Assembly (NCBI GenBank): GCA_023418475.1
Contig: JAEZZO010000072.1
Span: forward strand, 124,001-188,000
Reading direction: 5' to 3'
DNA from: Bacillota bacterium
GTDB lineage: Bacteria; Bacillota; Clostridia; Lachnospirales; Lachnospiraceae
DNA length: 64,000 bases
In this document: piece after piece, positions 35,594 to 44,036 of the stretch
Layout of the letters: each line of letters starts with the position of its first letter
How positions within the stretch are numbered: position 1 is the stretch's first letter
Made by a program: the position numbers and the translations under genes
Notes under the pieces: model-generated
Seen by the model: the letters and a program-made list of their open reading frames with translations, nothing else
The model's database searches: none
What the model was told of the DNA's origin: nothing

Positions 35594-36895
35594 ATGAATT
35601 ATAAGACACAAATGGAGGCAGCCAAAAAAGGAATTATAACAAAAGAAATGGAAATCGTGGCAAATAAAGAAAGCCTTGAAAAAGAGCAGCTATGTAAATT
35701 AGTTGCATGCGGCCAGGTTGCTATTCCGGCTAATATTGGTCATACTGCTTTATCTGCGGAAGGAATCGGAGGGGGACTTAGAACGAAGATCAATGTCAAT
35801 CTTGGAATATCAGGTGATTGTAAGGACTATAAGATAGAGATGGATAAGGTAAAGCTGGCACTTGATTTTGGCTGTGAAGCAATTATGGATTTGAGTAATT
35901 ATGGGAAGACGAATACCTTTCGGCAAGAATTAGTTGCTATTTCGCCTGCGATGATCGGAACAGTTCCAATGTACGATGCGATAGGTTATTTGGAAAAGGA
36001 ATTAACAGATATAACAGCAGCAGATTTTCTGAAAGTGATAGAGGCTCATGCCAAAGAGGGCGTTGATTTTATGACAATCCATGCGGGTATCAACAGGCGG
36101 GCGATTGAAAACTTCAAGCGGGAAAAACGTTTGACTAATATTGTTTCCCGCGGGGGCTCTCTGCTATTTGCATGGATGCAAATGACGGGAAATGAGAATC
36201 CGTTTTTTGAGTATTATGATGAGGTTCTTGCAATATTGAGAGAATATGATGTAACAATAAGTCTCGGAGATGCACTGCGTCCGGGTTCAATTGCTGACAG
36301 CTCCGATGCCGCACAGATCGGTGAATTGATAGAAATCGGTCACCTGACCAAAAGAGCTTGGGAGAAAGATGTTCAGGTCTTGGTTGAGGGACCCGGGCAT
36401 ATGGCAATGAATGAGATCGCAGCAAATATGACGCTCCAGAAACGTATCTGCCACAATGCACCGTTTTATGTACTTGGGCCGCTGGTTACAGATATAGCTC
36501 CGGGCTACGACCATATTACTTCTGCCATCGGGGGCGCAATCGCCGCAGCCGCAGGAGCTGATTTCTTGTGCTATGTAACTCCCGCAGAGCATTTGCGCTT
36601 GCCGGATCTTGCGGATGTGAAGGACGGAATTGTTGCAAGTAAAATAGCTGCTCATGCTGCAGACATTGCTAAGGGACTTCCCCATGCCAGAGACATAGAT
36701 AATAAAATGAGTGATGCCAGACGTCGTATTGACTGGGAAGAAATGTTTCACCTTGCAATTGACGGTGAAAAGGCAAGAAGGTATTTTGAAAGTGCAAAGC
36801 CATCGGATAAACACAGCTGTTCCATGTGTGGAAAAATGTGTGCGATGCGAACCACAAACCGGATCCTGGAGGGAGAAAAGGTGGAATTGATGTAA
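35594..36895 (+). CDS. thiC: phosphomethylpyrimidine synthase ThiC
   Basis: 433 residues. The start is ATG 35594, 9 bases after GGAGG; the ATG at 35588 is too close. Conserved parts are AIMDLSNYGKTN, DFMTIHAGI, SRGGSLLFAWM, LVEGPGHMAMNEI and the C-terminal radical-SAM cluster motif CSMCGKMC (CxxCxxxxC type). The enzyme converts aminoimidazole ribotide to HMP phosphate, the pyrimidine part of thiamine. It is the only thiamine gene in the window and is controlled by two tandem TPP riboswitches. Confidence 0.97.
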   Translation: MNYKTQMEAAKKGIITKEMEIVANKESLEKEQLCKLVACGQVAIPANIGHTALSAEGIGGGLRTKINVNLGISGDCKDYKIEMDKVKLALDFGCEAIMDLSNYGKTNTFRQELVAISPAMIGTVPMYDAIGYLEKELTDITAADFLKVIEAHAKEGVDFMTIHAGINRRAIENFKREKRLTNIVSRGGSLLFAWMQMTGNENPFFEYYDEVLAILREYDVTISLGDALRPGSIADSSDAAQIGELIEIGHLTKRAWEKDVQVLVEGPGHMAMNEIAANMTLQKRICHNAPFYVLGPLVTDIAPGYDHITSAIGGAIAAAAGADFLCYVTPAEHLRLPDLADVKDGIVASKIAAHAADIAKGLPHARDIDNKMSDARRRIDWEEMFHLAIDGEKARRYFESAKPSDKHSCSMCGKMCAMRTTNRILEGEKVELM

Positions 36896-37009
36896 GAGTA
36901 AATAATCGTCTATTTGCCATAAACTCCTATTGAAATAAGTCGTCAAATTGTATAAAATATAGAAAAAGAGAGCGATACAACTGGATGTATTGCATATAGG
37001 AGAGGATAC

Positions 37010-37852
37010 ATGGCGAAAAGATTATTAGTATTATTCATGATTGGGATGTTTGTATTTCTGGGGGTTCCTATTGATGCCAATGCGCAGACATACAAAACGA
37101 AAGAAGAAGTATATCGCACAGTGAAAGCTAATCTTCTGGCACATAAGGAAAGCTTTTCAATTAATATGACTACCAATACGATGAAGGAAATAGGACTGAA
37201 CACGGATTTGTTTGATGCGGTAATTGCTATGGACGATAAGAACACCTCAAAAGATGCTGATTATTTAAAGCTGACAGTAAACAGCTGGGGAGAGAGCTGG
37301 AAATGGAGCAGCCTGGGTGGGACAGCGACACTTACCTTTACGGCAGAGTATGAGACAACATTGGAGCAGGAGAAAATCCTGGAGGCCAAAATGAAAAATG
37401 CACTGACAAAATTAAAACTGAATAAAGCATCTGATTTTAAAAAGGTAAGAGCGATTCATGACTATATTATTAAAAAAGTAAGTTATGATCAAACCTACAG
37501 CAGGCACTCGGCGTACGATGCATTGATCGATCAGTCAGCCGTATGTGAGGGGTATACAGCTGCAGCATACCGGATGTTTACGGATGCGGGTATTGAATGT
37601 AAAGTGATTACCGGCGTAGCGGATGGGGGACCACACTCCTGGAATATTGTGAAAGTAGATGGAAATTGGTATAATATTGATCTTACTTGGGACGACCCTA
37701 TTACGAGTACAGGAGAGCAGGTGCTAAGACACGACTATTTTCTGAAGAACACGAAGGATTTCGGTGATCATACAAGAGATTTGGAATATAGTACAGGTGT
37801 ATTTCTGAAAGCTTATCCGATTGCGGAGACAAGCTATCCGTTAAACAAATAA
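37010..37852 (+). CDS. secreted transglutaminase-like domain protein
   Basis: 280 residues. A signal peptide ends near VPIDANAQ. The mature part has a small N-terminal domain, then a transglutaminase-like fold (about 140-270) with the triad Cys in SAVCEGYTAA, His in PHSWNIV and Asp in YNIDLTWDDP. Clostridial relatives are exported cysteine-protease-like or crosslinking proteins, some with wall-related roles; the function here is unknown. Good ribosome binding site and its own terminator. Confidence 0.85.
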   Translation: MAKRLLVLFMIGMFVFLGVPIDANAQTYKTKEEVYRTVKANLLAHKESFSINMTTNTMKEIGLNTDLFDAVIAMDDKNTSKDADYLKLTVNSWGESWKWSSLGGTATLTFTAEYETTLEQEKILEAKMKNALTKLKLNKASDFKKVRAIHDYIIKKVSYDQTYSRHSAYDALIDQSAVCEGYTAAAYRMFTDAGIECKVITGVADGGPHSWNIVKVDGNWYNIDLTWDDPITSTGEQVLRHDYFLKNTKDFGDHTRDLEYSTGVFLKAYPIAETSYPLNK

Positions 37853-37868
37853 GATAATTAGGAAGGGG

Positions 37869-37933
37869 GACTTTGCTGCAGATATCATCGGACTTTTAAT
37901 AGTCTGAAAATACTTGCAGCAGAGTCTTCTTTG
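37869..37933. terminator. terminator between convergent genes
   Basis: GACTTTGCTGCA pairs with TGCAGCAGAGTC (one mismatch) around a loop that itself folds (GGACT/AGTCT), followed by TTCTTTG. Confidence 0.7.
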
Positions 37934-37951
37934 TTCTAAGGAAGAGCTGTA

Positions 37952-38947
37952 TTACGGGCATTCTGGAAATGGCTGCCGGTTAGTGTTGGAATTTGTTTCT
38001 AATATACGGTCAAAAAGCAGAGAACACTGCAATGTCAGTTCATGCGGCACAACCGGACTTTCTGTTTTCCCTGACAGGATACATTCCGCTACTTCTTGTA
38101 TTTCATATACAAAACCGTTTTGGGTTTCCTCATCTTTGTAATGCTGGATCAGGCTGTTATTCTCTCCGTACAGAAAGGCTTCACATGCAAAATGAGGTGT
38201 TGGAAGAACGATTTTACCCTTACTTCCATATAATGTCATTTTTTCCTCCAAAGAAGTCATAAAGCTGGTCTGCAAAGTTGCCAGCGCATGAGTAAAGCGC
38301 AGCGATATCTGTTCGGTAACATCAACACCGGTTTCACTCCATATAGCCTGAATAGAATAATCTTCAAGCTTCTGATTAATAAAAAATGTAGTTAACTCAT
38401 AGGCGTAAACTGTAATATCATAAGCTACACCTCCGCCCAGCTTTGGATTAAAGTATCGGTTCTGACGATCTGCTGGTGCTTTAAACCCGATGCTGGTCTC
38501 TGCAAATACCGGCTCCCCAATTCTTTTATCCTCCATCCACTGCTTTGCTGTTTTGATTGCCGGTAAGAACCGGCTCCACATAGCTTCCATAACAAATACA
38601 CCCAGAGCTTTTGCTCTGTGAAAAACAGTCATTGCCTGAAGACTATTGATAAACATAGCCTTCTCGCATAAAATGGGTATACGATAATCGAGACAGAGCA
38701 TACATAAATCAAAATGAGCATCCTGTGTTACTGCAATATAAACACAATCTATGTCCACCTCTGCAAGCATCCTTTCATAGCTGTCATATACCTTGCTGAT
38801 ACCATTACTTTGGCTAAACCGTTCTGCACGTTCCATACTTTTGCTTGCCGCTGCGACTACCTCGCAATAATCCAAAAGTGTTATTGCATGACAAAACTTA
38901 TTGGCAATATTACCGGTTCCCATTATGGCAAATCTAAATTTCTCCAT
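37952..38947 (-). CDS. Gfo/Idh/MocA-family oxidoreductase
   Basis: 331 residues. The N-terminal Rossmann fold starts FRFAIMGTGNIANKFC. The family motif CEKP appears as CEKAM, and GGGVAYDITVYAYEL covers the catalytic region (DxxxY/H). The C-terminal domain is a beta sheet. Members are NAD(P)-dependent sugar or diol dehydrogenases; this form resembles trans-dihydrodiol dehydrogenase-like proteins common in Lachnospiraceae. Start ATG 38947 has AAAGGAGAGG. It stands alone. Confidence 0.9.
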   Translation of the reverse strand: MEKFRFAIMGTGNIANKFCHAITLLDYCEVVAAASKSMERAERFSQSNGISKVYDSYERMLAEVDIDCVYIAVTQDAHFDLCMLCLDYRIPILCEKAMFINSLQAMTVFHRAKALGVFVMEAMWSRFLPAIKTAKQWMEDKRIGEPVFAETSIGFKAPADRQNRYFNPKLGGGVAYDITVYAYELTTFFINQKLEDYSIQAIWSETGVDVTEQISLRFTHALATLQTSFMTSLEEKMTLYGSKGKIVLPTPHFACEAFLYGENNSLIQHYKDEETQNGFVYEIQEVAECILSGKTESPVVPHELTLQCSLLFDRILETNSNTNRQPFPECP

Positions 38948-39191
38948 TACCTCTCCTTTATAACCATCAAAGATTATGAATATACGAAATGAATTTCAAA
39001 AGTTATGATTATATTATAGCAGGTATTGTAGCATGAGTAACCGGACAGTACAATCTTTTTTACCAAAGAGAACTGTAACCAATAACACTGTCTTCGTTTA
39101 TCAATCATCCGCTATCTGTGAATGATAAGAATAGGATAGCGAAACCTTTCATAATATGTAGAGAGCATGGAATTTGGAAGCCGTATTAATT

Positions 39192-39914
39192 ATGAAGAAG
39201 AAATATTTTAGCGTCATATTTTTAGTGCTGGTTCTTTTGGCAGTCACCTTAACCTCCGATAAATCAATTAAGGTAATGAAGCGAATGCTTTTTACAAACA
39301 ACTCGAACAAAGACAGGATTGTGCTGGCGATTGACCCCGGACATGGAGGCAGAGATCCGGGAAAGATAGGAGTTACTAAAACACTTGAAAAGGATATAAA
39401 CCTTAGTATTGCACTAAAATTAAAAAGTCTGCTGGAGTTAAATGATATTGATGTTATTATGACACGGGAAGACGATGCAGGCTTGTATTCAGAAACGGAT
39501 ACCTATAAAAAAAGAGCAGATCTGGATAACAGGGTGAATATTATTCATGATAATAAAGCGGATTTAGCCATTAGTATTCATCAGAATAGCTTTAGTGATC
39601 CTAATGTTAAGGGAGCACAGGTATTCTATTATACAAAGTCAGCACAGGGAAAACAGCTGGCTGAAATTATTCAGGCACAGCTGGTTGAGACGATAGCCGA
39701 TGGCAATCATCGTAAGGCAAAAGCAAATGATAGCTATTATATGCTGAGAAAGACGCAATGTCCATTGGTTATTGTGGAGTGTGGATATTTGTCTAATTAT
39801 AAAGAATCTGAACTCCTGTTGCAGCAGGACTATCAGGAGAAAATGGCCTGGAGTATACACCTGGCAATCATGCGATACATCAATGAAGGTGGTTTGGTTA
39901 CGAATTCACAGTAA
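39192..39914 (+). CDS. cwlD: N-acetylmuramoyl-L-alanine amidase (Amidase_3, CwlD-like)
   Basis: 240 residues from ATG 39192 (an in-frame TTG at 39174 is possible). A single N-terminal membrane helix is followed by the Amidase_3 domain with IDPGHGGRDPG (zinc His), EKDINLSIA (zinc Glu), SIHQNSF (zinc His) and the catalytic Glu in VIVECGYLSN. Size and layout match CwlD, which makes muramic-delta-lactam in the spore cortex together with PdaA. That role fits the other sporulation genes nearby but is inferred. Confidence 0.82.
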   Translation: MKKKYFSVIFLVLVLLAVTLTSDKSIKVMKRMLFTNNSNKDRIVLAIDPGHGGRDPGKIGVTKTLEKDINLSIALKLKSLLELNDIDVIMTREDDAGLYSETDTYKKRADLDNRVNIIHDNKADLAISIHQNSFSDPNVKGAQVFYYTKSAQGKQLAEIIQAQLVETIADGNHRKAKANDSYYMLRKTQCPLVIVECGYLSNYKESELLLQQDYQEKMAWSIHLAIMRYINEGGLVTNSQ

Positions 39915-40148
39915 ATTCCCACTAAAAATTGATTTTATTTCTGCTTGGTGCTATAATAAATGTTATGGCTTAAGATCATGCCGCAAAGATGAACGAGTAT
40001 AATGAATAGGCAGATGTTTCATACAGAATGCTTTCTCTTATGTTGTGCTTTCATATGCATAACCTTAGATTGGAAAAGCATGCATGTGTGGGACTCTCAA
40101 TGTGAAATAAGGCAGATCTATGAAACAAGAGCAGAAACAGAGGAAAAC

Positions 40149-41204
40149 ATGAACACAAAGATTATAAAATTAAATACAGAATGCATACAGGAAGAGTATC
40201 TCGAGGAAGCCCGGCAGATACTGCGTGGTGGCGGATTAGTGGCATTTCCTACAGAAACTGTTTACGGGCTGGGAGCAAATGCACTGGATGAAACTGCGTC
40301 TAAGAAAATTTATGAAGCTAAGGGGCGGCCATCCGATAATCCTCTGATTGTTCATATTTCTAACATGGAGGATATCAAAGAACTTGCAAGGGATATACCG
40401 GATCAGGCATATAAGCTGGCACAAGTATTCTGGCCAGGGCCGCTTACTATTATTCTTAAGAAAAAGGAATGTGTTCCTTCCCAGACTACCGGTGGTTTGG
40501 ATACAGTGGCGATCCGTCTTCCGGCCAATCAGATAGCAAGAAGTTTAATTGCAAAGTCAGGTATTTTTATAGCTGCACCCAGTGCTAACCTGTCAGGAAA
40601 ACCAAGTCCGACTTTGGCAAAGCATGTAATTAAGGATATGAGCGGTAAGATTGATATGATTATTGATGGAGGAATGGCTACTCTCGGCCTGGAATCAACG
40701 ATTGTCGATCTCACAAGTGAAAGTCCAATGATATTACGTCCCGGTTGCATTACAAAGCAAATGCTTGGCAATGTCATCGACAATATCGAATATGATCCGG
40801 TTATTCTTAGTAAAAATCCAGATAAAAATCTAATCCCCAAGGCCCCCGGTATGAAATACCGCCATTATGCTCCGGAAGGAAGCTTAACAATCTTTGAGGG
40901 AGAAACAGGAAATGTGATTGATGCAATTAACCGTAAAGCCGGAGAAAGCAGGGCAAACGGTTATAGTGTAGGAATTATTGCAACCGAAGAAACGAAGAAT
41001 CGCTACCAAAGCGGTATCGTGAAGACGATAGGGAGCAGAAAAGATGAAACATCTATAGCGGCGGGTCTTTATGCCGTATTACGAGAATTTGATGAACTGC
41101 ACACACAATATATTTTTAGTGAAAGCTTTGCTGAAAACAGTCTGGGACAAGCGATTATGAACCGTCTCTTAAAAGCTGCCGGATATCAGATCATGAAGGT
41201 ATAA
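40149..41204 (+). CDS. L-threonylcarbamoyladenylate synthase (Sua5/YwlC type)
   Basis: 351 residues from ATG 40149, with AGAGGAAAAC just upstream; longer readings lack a site. The YrdC domain has LRGGGLVAFPTETVYGLGAN, KGRPSDNPLIVHI and APSANLSGKPSPT. A C-terminal Sua5 domain with PGMKYRHYAPEG near the linker distinguishes Sua5 from the short TsaC. The enzyme makes the threonylcarbamoyl-AMP used for t6A37 in tRNAs reading ANN codons. The order sua5-ywlE-rpiB also occurs in Bacillus. Confidence 0.95.
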   Translation: MNTKIIKLNTECIQEEYLEEARQILRGGGLVAFPTETVYGLGANALDETASKKIYEAKGRPSDNPLIVHISNMEDIKELARDIPDQAYKLAQVFWPGPLTIILKKKECVPSQTTGGLDTVAIRLPANQIARSLIAKSGIFIAAPSANLSGKPSPTLAKHVIKDMSGKIDMIIDGGMATLGLESTIVDLTSESPMILRPGCITKQMLGNVIDNIEYDPVILSKNPDKNLIPKAPGMKYRHYAPEGSLTIFEGETGNVIDAINRKAGESRANGYSVGIIATEETKNRYQSGIVKTIGSRKDETSIAAGLYAVLREFDELHTQYIFSESFAENSLGQAIMNRLLKAAGYQIMKV

Positions 41205-41362
41205 AAAGGAAATACTCCTGTTTAGAAAACATTATAACGCACTTTTAGACTTTGACTTTACGTATAAATAGGGAAAAGGAAATAAGATTTGTTTGATCAA
41301 TCCACGATGTAATAATTGTGCCGGTTCCTAAATATGCGGGGTATCGACAGAATGGAGATGTT

Positions 41363-41812
41363 ATGGGAAAATATCAGAAGCTTATATTTGTATGTACCGG
41401 AAATACCTGCAGAAGTCCAATGGCGGAAGCAATCTTTAAAAATCTTGAAAAAATAGGTGATATGAAAATAATTTCAAGAGGTTTGGTTGTATTATTTCCT
41501 GAACCGATCAATCCTAAGGCAGAAGTTGTTTTGAAAAAGCATGATTTAGAACTTGTAAATCATGTATCAAAAGGATTAAAAGAAGTAGATTTTGAAGAAA
41601 ATACGATAATACTTACAATGACTTCCGGACAGAAAAGGAAAGTTGCGGAACTTTTTCCGGATGCGGAGTATGTATATACAATCAAGGAATTTGCAGGCGA
41701 AATAGGAGATGTGGTAGATCCTTACGGAGGGACCTTAGTAGACTATGAGGAATGCTATATTGAACTGGGACGTTTGGTGAAAAAGACATTATACAAACTA
41801 AATGATGAATAG
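41363..41812 (+). CDS. ywlE: low-molecular-weight phosphatase, probable protein-arginine phosphatase YwlE
   Basis: 149 residues from ATG 41363, with GAATGGAG upstream. The P-loop is VCTGNTCRSPMAEAIF. The Thr in CTGNTCRS, in place of the Ile of LMW tyrosine phosphatases, is the hallmark of arginine phosphatases. The general-acid Asp is in VVDPYGG. Such enzymes reverse McsB phosphorylation of arginine that marks proteins for ClpCP; MecA, another ClpC partner, is encoded at 5.4 kb. Position between sua5 and rpiB supports the YwlE name. Confidence 0.85.
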   Translation: MGKYQKLIFVCTGNTCRSPMAEAIFKNLEKIGDMKIISRGLVVLFPEPINPKAEVVLKKHDLELVNHVSKGLKEVDFEENTIILTMTSGQKRKVAELFPDAEYVYTIKEFAGEIGDVVDPYGGTLVDYEECYIELGRLVKKTLYKLNDE

Positions 41813-41826
41813 TAGGAGGCTTTCAT

Positions 41827-42258
41827 ATGATAGCGATTGGCAATGATCATACCGGATATGCATTGAAAAAGGCAATTACGGAGTATTTAGATTCGAATGA
41901 AATTGAATATAAGGATTTTGGATGTGGAGATGTGACCTCCAGCAATTATCCGGATTATGCAAAGGCTGTTGGTAAAGCAATACAGAATAAAGAATGTGAA
42001 AAAGGCATCTTGATTTGCGGTACCGGTATCGGGATTTCAATTGCTGCAAACAAAATGAAGGGTATCCGTGCTGCTTTGTGCCATGATTGTTTCAGCGCAG
42101 AAGCAACGAGACTGCATAACGACGCAAACATCCTTGCGATGGGGGCAAGAGTAATAGGTGTCGGGCATGCACTGAAAATAGTTGAAACCTTCTTAAATAC
42201 ATCTTTTTCTGGTGAAGAGAGACACATCAAAAGAATTAATATGCTTGAGGAGGACTAA
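41827..42258 (+). CDS. rpiB: ribose-5-phosphate isomerase B
   Basis: 143 residues of the RpiB/LacAB family: MIAIGNDHTGYALKK, the catalytic-site CGTGIGISIAANK and the phosphate-binding region near HNDANILAMGARVIG. It interconverts ribose-5-phosphate and ribulose-5-phosphate in the pentose phosphate pathway. It starts 14 bases after ywlE behind GGAGG. Its stop codon overlaps the convergent DUF402 gene by 4 bases. Confidence 0.95.
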   Translation: MIAIGNDHTGYALKKAITEYLDSNEIEYKDFGCGDVTSSNYPDYAKAVGKAIQNKECEKGILICGTGIGISIAANKMKGIRAALCHDCFSAEATRLHNDANILAMGARVIGVGHALKIVETFLNTSFSGEERHIKRINMLEED

Positions 42259-42737
42259 TTAAGCTCAGCTTGATTGACCGGAGCTTTTAATGTATCAAAA
42301 TGACCTTCATATATTATTTTCAGCAGGGAATTAAGAGTACGCAGAGCATGTGCAGCTTCTGCCTGTGAGATAAGTTTCTGCTCGAGAGCATCACATAGCT
42401 CATCAATATCCAGAATACGTACCGAACCGTCTTCATAGATAATTACGTCAATTAACAGATCTTCTATGAGGACGGTATTTTTGTCTTCATCTATCTTAGA
42501 CTGAATAATATCACAATACCAATAAACTATGTGATTATGTTTGTCATATATTTTGCTTACCTTAAATCCCTTATCCAAAAAGAAAGCCGAAATACCTCTT
42601 GCAATATCTTTGCGTGGGTGTAATGTTACCCATTTCGTAATAATCAGATCCTTCTCTGATACTACGATAAGGTCATCCTTCAGATGAACTAATTCATTCG
42701 GAATAAAACGTCTCCGATAGAGAGAGGGTAGATTCAT
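42255..42737 (-). CDS. DUF402 domain protein
   Basis: 160 residues with the DUF402 (FomD-like) core: IVYWYCDIIQSKIDEDKN and DLLIDVIIYEDGSVRILD in conserved acidic strands that bind metals and nucleotides in known members. Known relatives are nucleoside di- or triphosphate phosphatases (Ntdp) or the FomD hydrolase, so a pyrophosphohydrolase role is plausible. Start ATG 42737 with AAGGAGG. Confidence 0.85.
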   Translation of the reverse strand: MNLPSLYRRRFIPNELVHLKDDLIVVSEKDLIITKWVTLHPRKDIARGISAFFLDKGFKVSKIYDKHNHIVYWYCDIIQSKIDEDKNTVLIEDLLIDVIIYEDGSVRILDIDELCDALEQKLISQAEAAHALRTLNSLLKIIYEGHFDTLKAPVNQAELN

Positions 42738-42866
42738 AAAAAACCTCCTTGTTTAATTGAACAGGAACCGAAACTGATCAATATATTCTATGTTCTGCTG
42801 CAATATTTCCTGCAGACTGCTGTGTATGGTATGTTATTATATTGAATTTAGAAGGGAATTATTAAT

Positions 42867-42912
42867 ATATGATTTGAGTACTGAAGGTATGGTATCAGCA
42901 TTCAAATCATAT
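42867..42912. repeat. long perfect hairpin in the gap upstream of ywmB
   Basis: ATATGATTTGA pairs with TCAAATCATAT (11 bp, perfect), with an inner CTGA/TCAG pair. The gap 42738-43141 holds nothing else that I recognise; a 71-codon frame crossing it lacks a ribosome binding site. Confidence 0.6.
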
Positions 42913-43141
42913 ATAGGCAATTCAGATAAATTTATATTATTATATCATGAAAAAATAATAAGGTATAGTAAAATAATTCGACTTGATGATTCTTTTGAAC
43001 AGTAACACGATTGCAAGGTCTAAGACAAAATCCGGCTTACTGCACTTGTATCATTGTATAAACTTCCTGATTATGGATAAACTAACAGTTAAGTTAGAAA
43101 TTGCCAATTAAGCGGGTTATACAGCAGAATGGAAGGTTTTT

Positions 43142-43954
43142 ATGAAGAATAGATATTGGAATGAGTTGCCGGGTCGATTGAAACATACGCTTACCCTTAG
43201 CCGTACAAAAGTTGCATTATATGCTGCAGCTGTATTATGGACAGCGGTTATAACACAGCTGATAATAAATCGAATGTTTCAGGAAGATATTCAGATAACA
43301 GAAGCATTTGTAAAATCAGATACAGAGGATATGCAGAGCAGTCTTGAGATAGCAGCTGAATATAAAGGAGATTTTCTAAGTGAGGATGCTAAAAAGAATA
43401 TCATCTATGATCTAGCAGATGCAATCGGCTTAGTAATAGATGATGATGTCACAATCCGGGAAGATAAAACCAGAAGTGAGTGCAGTTATTTCAAGCAGGC
43501 AAAGAAGGCATCGACAGAGCTTAAAGTGGTAAGCGTTGAGCAGAAGGAAAATACATCATCCACGGTAAAAAATTATATTATTGTAAGATTGAATGTAAAA
43601 GAAGGAATACAAAGTATAGATAAATTTAAAGTATTACTGGAAAAATCACTGAGTGATATAGGTGTTAAAAATCAACAGGTTACAATGAAATATGAAGGCA
43701 GCAGAAATGGCAATCTTACGAAGGCAAAAAAACAAGAAATAGCAAGAACACTGGTGAAGGACCTTCAGGGAGAGGTTGCATTGGAATACGATGAAGGTGA
43801 TTTATATACAGTTTATGCTTATACCGGTATGCTGAAGGAGTATGTTCAGTCAATGGGAAATAAAATAAATATACAAATAGCAATAACTTATAATGAATTA
43901 ACGAATACAACAAAAATAACACTTGCCACACCAATGCTGAATGACAGCTGGTAA
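43142..43954 (+). CDS. YwmB-family protein
   Basis: 270 residues. A membrane helix (about 24-43) is followed by an extracytoplasmic domain with two related halves. The end, YTGMLKEYVQSMGNKINIQIA then TTKITLATPMLNDSW, matches the YwmB family (TATA-box-binding-like fold). In Bacillus the gene is near spoIID and murAA; the function is unknown. The leader has CAGAATGGAAGG as ribosome binding site. A convergent terminator follows. Confidence 0.8.
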   Translation: MKNRYWNELPGRLKHTLTLSRTKVALYAAAVLWTAVITQLIINRMFQEDIQITEAFVKSDTEDMQSSLEIAAEYKGDFLSEDAKKNIIYDLADAIGLVIDDDVTIREDKTRSECSYFKQAKKASTELKVVSVEQKENTSSTVKNYIIVRLNVKEGIQSIDKFKVLLEKSLSDIGVKNQQVTMKYEGSRNGNLTKAKKQEIARTLVKDLQGEVALEYDEGDLYTVYAYTGMLKEYVQSMGNKINIQIAITYNELTNTTKITLATPMLNDSW

Positions 43955-43966
43955 GACAATCTGAGA

Positions 43967-44009
43967 ACAGGGGAGTATAAACCGCTTCATTCGGTTAATA
44001 CTCCCCTGT
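43967..44009. terminator. bidirectional terminator between convergent genes
   Basis: ACAGGGGAGTAT pairs perfectly with ATACTCCCCTGT, with an inner ACCG/CGGT stem. Confidence 0.75.
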
Positions 44010-44036
44010 AAAATACTTAGTTGTTCCTGGTTGCTG

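Noticed and set aside
42790..43005. A 71-codon open frame upstream of ywmB
   Set aside because: No ribosome binding site, AT-driven composition and overlap with a long hairpin. It resembles no family that I know.
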